Source of the DNA: Nymphaea colorata
Taxonomy: Eukaryota; Streptophyta; Magnoliopsida; Nymphaeales; Nymphaeaceae
Assembly: GCF_008831285.2 (NCBI RefSeq)
Contig: NC_045144.1
Coordinates: 6,622,176 to 6,686,175, forward strand
DNA length: 64,000 bases
Direction: 5' to 3'
Part shown: positions 20,246 through 29,613 of the stretch, one piece after another
Layout: every line of letters starts with the position of its first letter
How positions within the stretch are numbered: position 1 is the stretch's first letter
Notes under the pieces: model-generated
What the model was told of the DNA's origin: nothing
The model's database searches: none
What the model saw: the letters and a program-made list of their open reading frames with translations, nothing else
Position numbers and translations under genes: made by a program

Positions 20246-20432
20246 GAAATATAGCTTTTACCCGTATTAACTTTTGGCTTGTAACTTGCAGTTTGGCGGC
20301 AGTCTCTTACCGACCTTTGAGCCTCTTCTTCTTCTTCTTCCTACGTTGTCATTCATTCCTTTACGTCTTTACCCTTCACCAAGCATGATTGATCAATTCA
20401 CAAGTTTGTATGTACCTTACTGAGCCAATTCA
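20246..20432. repeat. Inverted copy of a TIM22 intron 3 segment
   Basis: The reverse complement matches 31,606-31,789, inside intron 3 of TIM22. Shared landmarks on this strand are GAAATATAGCTTTT, TTTTGGCTTGTAACTTGCAG, CTTTACCCTTCACCAAGC and ACAAGTTTGTATGTACCTT, ending at GAGCCAATTCA. Outside these points the two loci diverge. No exon of TIM22 is included. Confidence 0.88.
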
Positions 20433-20439
20433 GCCAGCC

Positions 20440-21478
20440 TGTCTTTCCCTGGATACAAGAGATAAATTTGACAGGTGCGCCACTCTGCACTGCCATTGCT
20501 TAAATGGCTCCCTTGTCTCTGAGGGTGATGATATTTGGGCCGTTACGGCTTTGCAAACCAGATCTGTGGCAGTTTTCTGCATGGGCCCATTCTTCTTCAC
20601 TCCACTTGAAGCTTTTGAAAGTGGCCACACAAGAATACCAAACTGCTGCGTTTACCAGTTACAATATGAACAGCATCGGAGGAGATTTTGCATCTGTTCT
20701 ACAGTTGGATTTTGCATCTGTCACTGTTTGCACTTTCTCTTAGTAAAGTCCAGAACATCTCCGACGACCACTAAGTCTCAATTTTCCAAGCTGTGTTGCC
20801 AACCTGTGCGGCGCCGATGGTCTTCCCCTAAAGCCTTCAGCCGACCTATCTCTCTTAGTTTAGCGGAAGCATTCATCAATCTTTTGGGGCTGTGGACTAG
20901 ACGAGGAGTGCAAAGCACTCGGCACACCATCACTCAGGATTATCTCATAGTAGGCCATCGGCAAGCCGTGGCCATGAGGCCTGTCAGAACTTCACCATTC
21001 ATCCAAGTGCCTATCTACTTCCATACGAAATCTGGGTGGAGATAGACTTCCCTTGGAAGGAAGTTCCAAACCGAAGCCAGTTGACAACTATATGTCATTA
21101 AGTAAGGCGGCCGACCATCGCCCTACTCGACGACGAGCATTCACTTACTCGCCCCCGCGTGACTCGACGCGGTTATGGATGCAGCATATGCATCCACTGG
21201 GGGAATTGCCTCTAACCCACACGTATCCACTTGCACATCCAAACGCTACGCGTGGGGAACCCAACTGATTCCCCAATGACGGACTTGCACTTCCAAAGGG
21301 ACCGAAGACCTTGATGCATTTATACGCTTCGTCGCTGTACCATCGTGCTGCACATTTCACGTGCATTGCTTTCTACTTGACTTAGCGTCCGATTGAATCC
21401 TACATGCCTCCCGAGCTATACTTAAGCTGACCAAGCAATATAACGTTTTACTCCAGGCGAAACATAGTCAACCGGCAA
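20440..21478. other. GC-richer block, possible organellar insertion
   Basis: About 1 kb with clearly higher G+C than its neighbours, especially 20,780-21,470 (CGACGACGAGC, CCCCGCGTGACTCGACGCGG). It ends abruptly where CDC20 copy C begins in mid-exon. An open frame runs from 20,389 to 21,045, but it has no recognised domain and its start lies in the TIM22-intron repeat. The composition resembles plant mitochondrial intergenic DNA, so a nuclear mitochondrial insertion is my first guess. I identified no mitochondrial gene in it, so the call is tentative. Confidence 0.3.
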
Positions 21479-21480
21479 CA

Positions 21481-21958
21481 AACCCCGACCATTGCATTAA
21501 GTTTTGGAATACTTGTACTGAGTCCTGCTTGAAGTCCATGGATAATGGTTCACATGTCTGTGCGCTCTTGTGGAGTAAAACCGAAGGGGAACTTCTCAGT
21601 TCACATGAGATTGATTGGATGGAGCGTGATAGTCAGAGACAGTTGATATTGTGGGAATATCCATCGATGGTTATGATGGCAGAGCTAGTTGGTCATACTT
21701 CCATGGCTCCATTCATGGCTCAGGTAGGAAACTGTTCCGTATTAGTACTATACCAGAAGGAAAAGCCTTTAGATCTACTGCTGACCTGATTTCTTTTGTT
21801 TCCAAATTTTTTCAGAGTCTAGATGGGTGCAGAGTAGCATGTGCCTCTGGAGGAGATCAAACGTTGCGAATCTGGAACGTGTTTGGAAAACTGAAACAAA
21901 GAAAAAGCCAATTAGCAAGCCACTTGGGCCATTTGCAAGTTTCAACAGCATAAGGTGA
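21481..21958 (+). pseudogene. CDC20-like pseudogene (copy C)
   Basis: Only the 3' part of a CDC20 copy remains. It starts inside exon 4 at CCCCGACCATTGC ([11 protein letters not shown]), continues to PFMAQ and the normal GTAGGA donor at about 21,725, then has exon 5 from about 21,817. In exon 5 a C is missing in the GKPETKKK segment (AAAACTGAAACAAAG instead of AAAACCTGAAACAAAG). The frame shifts there and the NSIR tail is not translated, though its DNA is still present up to about 21,956. Exons 1-3 and most of the propeller are absent. It is unlikely to encode anything functional. Confidence 0.9.
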
Positions 21959-23160
21959 AAACAAAAAAAGCAGGAGATGATTTAAGATGGTATATGCTGC
22001 AAGGATAGGTACTCAACTTAGTTAAATTACTAGGAGTTAGGTGCCTATCTACCTCTAATGCAGTGCAAATGTGACATGATTTATTCCTTAATTGCATCAA
22101 CATAATCTAGTCTGTGGCAGAGAGCCATCTACTTCTGCAAAGGCGCAACAATGAGCTGGTTTCAAAAGAAGCAGAAGGCATCTATTTTAGGATGATGTTG
22201 ATGGAACATGGTTTGTGTGAAGACGACTATCTTTTGTCCCATTATCCAGCCGAACTCAAGTCTTCAGTTGTTATAATCACTGTGGCCAGAAGTGAAGGAT
22301 CAAGGAAGAGACAAAACTTGTTCTTCATATGCATTTATTGTTGGGATGTGGAGCAAAGGTATCTAATAATCTATAAGCAGCACCGAATGGAGCACAAGTG
22401 ACATGTTTGATGTTTATCTCAAGAAAACTAAAAGCCCTGTGTTTCACGTACGTTGAGGGTATTGGACCTATTGGTGTTGGTGGAGAGTAATTGCAAATTG
22501 CATTGTCTTTGGGCACATTTGGGGATAGAATAGAATAATTTCAATGGTGCACATTCCTTCTGGCAAGTTCGTGTCCATCAGTTTCTAGAGTATGCTTGTA
22601 TGATATTTTCCTGCATCATTTTCCTTTTTACATGTTCATAAATGACAAAGCCATTTTTGTAAATATAAGCACCCAAACACATCCATTGTACTAAGGGTCT
22701 GGACAAATTTCATTCTTGTGAATCGTAGTAGTCGTTTGGCAATGGGCACAATAACATACTGTCCATGTACCTGCCCAAAAAATTAGGACAGATTCATTAA
22801 CCAAACAGTGTTTCAATTTAGGGAACTTTACCAGTGTTTGATTGGTCATCTACTTTAACGGTAATTTTATTAAAGGAACTGCCCATCAAACACATAGTTA
22901 TGGACAATATTTATATGGATTGAAAAGTGACTTGGTTGAGTGAGGTTCATTCTTAAACATTGAATTCCATCAGTATAGGACATAAAGACCATGTCTAAGT
23001 GCATCCTAATTTTGGCTAATGCCAAGTTTCATTGAGAAAGTAGAGGAGGAAAAGGTCTATGACTAGTCATAGTTTGGGAAGGTAAGCGCATCACCCAACC
23101 ATTTGATGTAAGACTATTGAACAACAAGATGCCATAATAATGAAAACAAGAGTAAGAAAA

Positions 23161-23163
<3 letters not shown>

Positions 23164-23207
<44 letters not shown>
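23164..23207. repeat. (TA)n microsatellite
   Basis: A run of about 44 bp of TA repeats. The corresponding site in copy A (about 2,514-2,530) has a much shorter run. Confidence 0.95.
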
Positions 23208-23209
<2 letters not shown>

Positions 23210-23610
23210 GAATTGAATGAACCCTGCCCCACGTTAGAAAAATTCAGGTCTAACCAGTCATATAGATATTTTTATACAACATATTTAGTTATTTACAATA
23301 ACTTTTTTATAGTATACCTTTGCTATAATATAAATCGACAGGAAAAAGACGTGCATAAGATTTTCATCATAAGATTCTCAAATCAATTGTGTCATTCCTT
23401 TTAGTTTTATTCATCACTTGCCAATAAAACACGACCATGTTGCCACGAGTCGAGTTCGATTGAAAGAAAGAACTCGTTTAATTTAAGGAGTCGAGCCTAA
23501 AATTTTTTCTCACAAGTGAAAGGTTACCCTAATTGCCTTTTTTTGAGGCTGGCAACCCACACATCTCACGTTATAGTAAAAGATAATTTTTTTTACCTGG
23601 CTACGCTAAG

Positions 23611-23802
23611 CTCCAGCTGAACCTTGGCTTGAGCTTAGCCGAACTGAGTTTGAGTTCTCTAAACTCGAGCCGAGGTGAGCTAAAGCTAGTCAACTTGAGC
23701 TCAAAGCTCCAGCTGAACCTTGGCTTGAGCTTAGCCGAACTGAGTTTGAGTTCTCTAAACTCGAGCCGAGGTGAGCTAAAGTTAGTCAACTTGAGCTCAA
23801 GT
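23611..23802. repeat. 96-bp tandem duplication in the hAT-MITE remnant
   Basis: Units 23,611-23,706 and 23,707-23,802 each begin CTCCAGCTGAACCTTGGCTT and are nearly identical. Copies A (about 2,926) and D (about 28,152) have this unit only once, so the duplication is private to block C. Apparent repeat proteins on both strands (LSLSSLNSSRGELKLVNLSS) are a consequence of it and not a gene. Confidence 0.9.
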
Positions 23803-23958
23803 TGTGGCCTATGCCACTTGAACCGAGCTCGAGCTGGCTTATCTCGGCTTGTGAACAGCCCTAGTCCCATCACTCTAGAAAGAGGAAAGTAAGGTGGGGC
23901 ATCTTATTTTCTTTGGCTCAATTTTAACTTTCTTTAAAGAATTTGCTTTTCAAAAGAT

Positions 23959-24408
23959 GCCATGTTATGCTTCAACTTGTATATAGTATTCATTTTTGCA
24001 ACATAAGAAGTTGGTGCCTCTAAATTGACACCTACCAGCCGACCCCCTTAGATATAAACAAGGGTAATGAAAATGGCTATGATAAAATGGATATGAGAAA
24101 GAAAAATGTGTGTCATATAAACTCTAAAGGATACCTTTCACGGCAGCCACATGCACTGACAAAGGTTGCTATTTTCTGCCCTACCACTAGTCGGCAGTGG
24201 AAGTGGTTGTAGATAAGGGAGAAGGATAATGAGAGGAGTGAGAGAAGGGAAAGAGAAGAGAAAAGAGAGCATAAATGCTGCAGATGCAGCCATTGAACTA
24301 ATGTTTAAGTGCTTAAATGGTGAAAACAATGGGACAAATACTAAAAGGTGGGAAAAAACAGAAAGAAAAACCCATGCAATCATTTTTTAGAAGGATAAAG
24401 AACCATAG
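23959..24408. other. Intergenic, no gene recognised
   Basis: AT-rich sequence with an AG-rich stretch (about 24,205-24,265). No exon or element boundary could be recognised. Confidence 0.4.
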
Positions 24409-24746
24409 TTGGCAAACATGTGACTCAAATTGACTAAGTCACTGGGTCAGCGAGTTGACTTGTTGACTCCGCTGGGTCAGTGATGAATTTTTTAATGTAT
24501 TTTTATAGCATATAAATGAAGTAAGGCCTCTAACTCTATAAATAGCTGTATTTTTCATGTATTTTTACTGCAATCAGTTCGGGCCATTCCAGATGAGTTA
24601 GGGCCGATTCCGGGCTAGCCGAGTCAAGGGTGATCCTTGCCAAGTTAGGCCGACTTAGGGGTGAGTTAGGTCCTACCTTGCCCAAACCTTAATTCGTGGT
24701 CGGCTCGACTCGGGTGACTCCCGAGTCAGCTCAACGAGTTTGCCAA
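24409..24746. mobile_element. MITE with TTGGCAAAC terminal inverted repeats
   Basis: The left end is TTGGCAAACATGTGACTC. The right end read in reverse is TTGGCAAACTCGTTGAGC, followed by GACTCGGGAGTCACC. The nine terminal bases are perfectly inverted, and both arms are rich in GACTC motifs. I could not fix a target duplication, so the superfamily is uncertain. No transposase is present. Confidence 0.55.
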
Positions 24747-24927
24747 TTATTTGCCAATTATGATGGGAACAGCACCACATACCCTATGGAGAGGGTTAGC
24801 ACTTATTTCACTCAAACATCGAGACGCTCTATAAAAAAGGGGGAATGAACAACTGGAATGGGCTAGATCCTCCTTAAAAGGAACTTAAGGAGGGCTGACC
24901 AATTGAGTTTCATTGCACAAGTCCTCT

Positions 24928-25093
24928 AGGGGTGAAGTTAGGATTTCTTCAACCATAATTTCAACAAGAGCCGAAATATAATGTTTCAAAATTTTTTTGT
25001 ATATACCAGATAAAAAATTTTAAAATTACATGTAATTTTTAAAAAAATTTGAGGGGGCGCCATGGCTCCTGCTAGCCTCCTGACTCCACCCCT
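24928..25093. mobile_element. hAT-type MITE (AGGGGTGGAGT ends)
   Basis: The left end is AGGGGTGAAGTTAGGAT. The right end read in reverse is CAGGGGTGGAGTCAGGAGG. These resemble the CAGGGGCGGAGC termini common to plant hAT elements. The roughly 165-bp interior is A+T-rich, with a GGGGGCGCCATGG stretch near the right end. No clear 8-bp target duplication survives. Confidence 0.5.
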
Positions 25094-27890
25094 GAGACGC
25101 ACTTAAAACCAATTTTGGTCATGACCAAAGGAGTAAATCAAGGCTTACTAATGCGGGATACTTGTTAGATTGCTAAAATTTAAAAATTTATCATTCAAAG
25201 GACCCTAAACAGTCTCTAAAACTGCCATAAACCATTGTTGCATGGTAAACTATACATCAATAATTTATGACTTTTTATTAATGATAAATTTAAATTTTGG
25301 CTGATGACCTCTGACACCTTTATATATATATATATAAAACATCTATTTTCGGATAAATTTTCAAATTTTGCAATGTTAAATACTGTTGCAAATGAAACAT
25401 GCTGAGACATTATAATTTTTAATCAGAAACTAATGTTTTTGAATGCACCGTTCGCGCCAATTTTTAATGTCTTAAAATTTTAAAAAGTCATCTGGCCATA
25501 TATGTTAGTCAATCTGATTCATATATATATATAATTCAAATCTATTGTATATCGGATGTTACTGGACGTTGGCGAAAATAGTGTATATATATATATATAT
25601 ATTGTGCACTGGATGTTGCTGGACGTTGGCGACACAGTAGAATTGTACCAATAGTGCATGTTGCTGTTGGGAGTACTGTACGTTCTTTCTTTACAGGTAA
25701 AATATCAGCAAAATGATTATCTCAAGCATTTTGCCTATATGTTTTCGCGCCGCATTATTTTTTTCTACTGCTAAAAGATCAAAGACTATTTACCTCCATT
25801 TTAACTAACTCATATGTGTCACATTTGAAAATACGTTAAGAAATGCAACTTGATCTCTTTTTTTCTTTTTTGCATGTGCTTTCTATATCTCTTAAAAATG
25901 TAGCACCTTTCATGTTGAAATAATGTCATGCTTTTACATCCTCGTGTTGTCACGTGAACCACGTGTGCCCGGTATCAATTAATCTAATTCATGGCATCAA
26001 CAATATGTAAGGTTGTAGATGAGGCGAGTTGTGCCATCTCGAGCTCAAAAAACTCGAGCTTGAACTCGACTCAGAGCTTGAGTCGAGCTCGACATAACAA
26101 GCTTGAGCTTGACTCGACGATACAATGCCAAGCTTGTACTAGACTCATTTAACTCGTTTATGTTTAGCTTGTCATGTTTCTTTTAACTCGATTAACTGGT
26201 GTAGTTGCTACTTGTTTAATTATTTTTTATTATAGATCAATCTTCATTGTATAGTGGAGTCGAGTCGAGTTTAAACGAGTTGAGTTCTTACAACTCGAAC
26301 TTGATTCGTTTAACATTCCAATCATATATTTGAACTCGAGTTAGCTTACAAATGAGTCGAGTTTTAACAAGCGAGTTCGCGTTGAGTCGTGTCGAGTGCT
26401 GGACTCATTGTGCAACCCTAACAATAGATGAACATATTCTGAGAACAAGCTTAACAATTGAAATTTTACAACTTAAGGATGGAATGATTTAGAATTCACT
26501 CTGGAGGAGCCTAACCAAAATCATATCTATTGTCTCTAACCCTTCCCTTTAGAATCAACTGTCCCACCTCTGCATACAAAACACGACAGATATTCTTAAC
26601 CTGTTTCTAAGCTTTAGTTAAACCCAAAAAAAAATTAGAAATCAGGACAATCAATCGTTTTAAAATCCCGTTTGCATTGAGATTTCTCACAATCTTAAAT
26701 ATAATACTTAAATTTTGGAGTGTTCCAAATAGTGTTCAAATGATTATGAATTTCATGCATACTGTGGAAGGAAGGAACCAAACAGTTGGCAGACCAACAG
26801 TCAGACCATAAAATTTACTTTATTTATATATAGGCCCTTCATTAGTTTCCAGTTTTTTAGGTATTAGTTCACCTTAGAGTTTGAAATTTAAAAGTGCGCA
26901 TCAACTAGAAATTTCTGGCTCGGCCACTGTAGCAAACATCCCTTCTCTTCTATGGATTTCTTCAACAAAATCCTCAGACTCCCCATCATCTTTGCATGCT
27001 CTTCTCTGAGGCATTGCTTCTCATTTAATAAAAGACCTGCCGCCTCATTCCTGGAAAATTTTCATTTTCCAGCACCACCATTTTTCCCCTTAAAAATTAT
27101 AAGGAGATTACTTTGTGCATGTTTTTAAAAGTAAAGGCCACATTTTTCGTGACAAATAATGAATGACTTCAAGTGAATTTGTGTTAATTTACAAAAATAA
27201 AAAATAGTTATCTGCAACTCTCGCTTTTTTTTTTTTTTTTTAAGTGAAGAAACTTCACTTTTAATTTTTACTTCACAGTTTTTATGAAAAGCATTGAGAA
27301 TGGTCATAACAGGTTAAGGAGTGGAATCCCCTCAAACGGGGCCTTGACTGAGGCCCATAGGGGCACGTGTTCATAGGTGATGGGCTGATTTCCGCTTCCT
27401 CATCTCTTATACCATAAGATGGAAGTTGCTCTCTCAGCCTCTTTCATGAACTTCCAAAAATTGATTTTTCTTTAATCATAGACAAAAATGAGCTTGGAAA
27501 TGAAAATACATGGCCGGCCCGAACCAATATGAATGTTTCGATATTGCTGGAGCTGGGGGCTGTAGCAAAGCTATTTTGTGATTGGCGTGGACCACTGGCC
27601 ACTCAAGCTCCTGAAATCTTGCATTGTGATTAAGCTAAACCTAAGTTCAGCTAGGTCCAGCTACATGTGACGCTCACACCAAGTCTGAGTTAGTGCCCTG
27701 CAATCATTTATTCTCTGAAGCAAGAGATCGGTTAGTGCCCCTTCATGAAATTTTTCTAGCTCCGCCACTAGCTAAGAGGATTAGAGAAAATGCAGAACGG
27801 ATCTTGGCTGATCCGCCCATGATTTAGTAGCTCTGACGTATTTGACCGGCCTCTTGTATATCACTGGGAAGTTGGCAAGGAAATGGGTAT
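25094..27890. other. Intergenic, repeat-rich, no gene recognised
   Basis: This stretch contains an inverted dispersed repeat (25,805-25,992, partner 12,895-13,171) and two (TA)n runs. A pair of direct repeats lies around 25,540-25,640 (GGATGTTACTGGACGTTGGCGA and GGATGTTGCTGGACGTTGGCGA, identical over most of their length). A tract of GAGCTCGA/CGAGCTTGA motifs lies at about 26,040-26,400 and resembles a decayed hAT MITE of the 27,900 type. No exon of a recognised gene was seen. Confidence 0.5.
25805..25992. repeat. Dispersed repeat, inverted partner at 12,895-13,171
   Basis: Reverse-complement match described at the partner locus. It runs from CTAACTCATATGTGTC to TCAATTAATCTAATTCAT. Confidence 0.7.
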
Positions 27891-27899
27891 GTCCCATCA

Positions 27900-28325
27900 A
27901 GGGCTGTTCAATGCATCTTGAACTTGGCTCTTTAATAAACAGGTCGAGTTCGATTAAAAAAAATGAACTTGTTTGATTTAAGGAGTCAGCTCGACTCGGT
28001 TAAACTCGATTAAGCTTGTAGAGAAAGAATATGTAAAAAATACGTTCTTTTTTATCATAAGTGAAATGTTACCCTAATTGTCTTTTTTAAAGGTGACAAC
28101 TCACGTATCTTATTTATAGTAAACGATATTTTTTTATATATGGCTTGGCTAAGCTCCAGCCCAAAGTTGGCTTGAGCATAGCTGAGCCGAGTTTGAGCTC
28201 TCTAAGCTCAAGCCGAGGTGGGCTAAAGCTAGTAAACTTGAGTTCGAGTTGACTTGAGCTCGAGTTGTGGCCTATGCCACTTGAGCCAAGTTCAAGCCGG
28301 CTCAGATCAGCTTGTGAACAGCCCT
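27900..28325. mobile_element. Complete hAT-like MITE (426 bp)
   Basis: Perfect 11-bp terminal inverted repeats, AGGGCTGTTCA at 27,900-27,910 and TGAACAGCCCT at 28,315-28,325. They are flanked by GTCCCATCA (27,891-27,899) and GTCCCGTCA (28,327-28,335), which fits an 8-9 bp target duplication of the hAT superfamily. The right flank in blocks A and C still reads GTCCCATCA, matching the left duplication here exactly. The interior is rich in GAGCTCGAG-type motifs. No transposase is encoded. Confidence 0.75.
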
Positions 28326-29000
28326 AGTCCCGTCACTCTAGACAGAGAGGAAAGCACCACCTTCTTCGCGCTTGGCATCTTCGTTTCTTTTGCTCAATTT
28401 TATCTTTCTCTGGAGAATTTGCTTTTGAAAAGTAGTAGTCATCTTCCTGCCTTGGATTGAATGGCGACATCATCCAAGCTTGGGAGTTGGGATCGTCTCT
28501 CTTAGCAAGAATTAAATTTGAATGGTATAATAGGGCACTTATATTTTCTTTTTTCTCATTTTTTTTCCTTTTGTTAGGTCGATGAAGCATTTATTGGTTA
28601 ACTTTTTAAGAATCAATCTTAAGATTTTGTTTGCAAAATATTTTTTTTGTGTTTGTCTTATATTTTATTGCCAACAAAAATAGAGAAAAAATCAAATATT
28701 CTCTATTTCAAACGATTTTAGTTTGATGCCAAGGTTGTACTGTTTAAATGAGAATAATATCCTTTGAAATGTATGGACAAGATCATCTCTCTCTCATGTC
28801 CAACTTTCTAGACAGTCTCCAACTTTCTCAGACCCAGTGAATTGGACTTGTGATCCAAATTCTTGTAACCTTGAGGAGCTTGGATTGGGCGTTTGTTGGA
28901 CTTATTTATACATTATTTACAAACTATATATATTCAAGAAGAAAATTGTAAATGACGCCATGTCCTCAAAATGTTTCTTGAAAGAAAGGATGAGGTAACT
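28326..29000. repeat. Block D, flank shared with block A
   Basis: Collinear with 3,081-4,480, but lacking the 227-bp MULE-MITE and having internal deletions, for example around the (TC)n run. It ends near CATGTCCTCAAAATGTTTCT. No gene is recognised. Confidence 0.75.
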
Positions 29001-29613
29001 CTAATCAGCCTTCCTGTTTCGTTCGGCTCCTGAAGGATCTGAAATATGGAAGGTAATGTGCCCAGCAACTGATCCCTATGTTTTTTTTTTTTTTTTTTGA
29101 GAAATGCGATCTAACCAAATACTTGAAAGAACTAGATATTCAGTGAGGAACAAAGAAAAAATGGCCGTCAACTGAATCTCAACAAGTATTCTAGAACACA
29201 AACTTATAATCCCTTCAACATGTATTATATTGCCTCATAACAATGACAAGAAATTATTCTGACATTAAAAGTGTTGGCTGTTCGAAAAGTATCCGTCCAA
29301 CCTTTCTCTATTGTTCAGTAAACATGTTGGAGTACAGTTGCCTGAAATCTTTGTTATAATTACACAGTTACACTACTGGAAAATTGTAAGAAGTTCCTCC
29401 GTCATGTATCATGACTTCAAGAATCAAGTAGAGGAACTACTGAAGAAACAACTTGATGACAACCGCAAAATACTGGAAAGATAGCAATGACCTTATTCTA
29501 AGTAAAACAGCCGAAGGCCATTTGGGGCAAACCATGATGACACCCAAAACTTTGATGAAAAAATAAACCAAGGGTAAAAAAATGGATCTTCTAATGAAAG
29601 GTACAATTACATA
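29001..29613. other. Presumed TIM22 3' flank
   Basis: The sequence beyond the TIM22 stop codon on the minus strand. It contains a 19-base poly-T (29,080-29,098). Part is probably 3' UTR, but no polyadenylation site can be fixed. Confidence 0.4.

Larger units (their letters stand above)
21959..23958. repeat. Segmental duplication, 3' flank of CDC20 copy C (partner 1,430-3,530)
   Basis: Collinear with the flank of copy A and generally the fuller version. It retains a MITE-like insertion with TCGTTTGGCAATGGGCA near 22,732 and TGCCCATCAAACACA near 22,882 as inverted ends, most of which A has lost. It also has a long (TA)n at 23,164-23,207. The match to A ends near 23,958 (GAATTTGCTTTTCAAAAG). 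An open frame at 22,114-22,401 is the partner of the relic at 1,607-1,885 and is not recognised. Confidence 0.85.

Noticed and set aside
20389-21045. A 218-codon open frame as a gene
   Set aside because: It begins in the TIM22-intron repeat, shows no recognised domain, is cysteine- and histidine-rich without pattern, and runs into GC-rich block sequence.
23601-23892. Apparent leucine/serine repeat protein on both strands
   Set aside because: Produced by a 96-bp tandem duplication within a hAT MITE remnant; copies A and D do not keep the frame.
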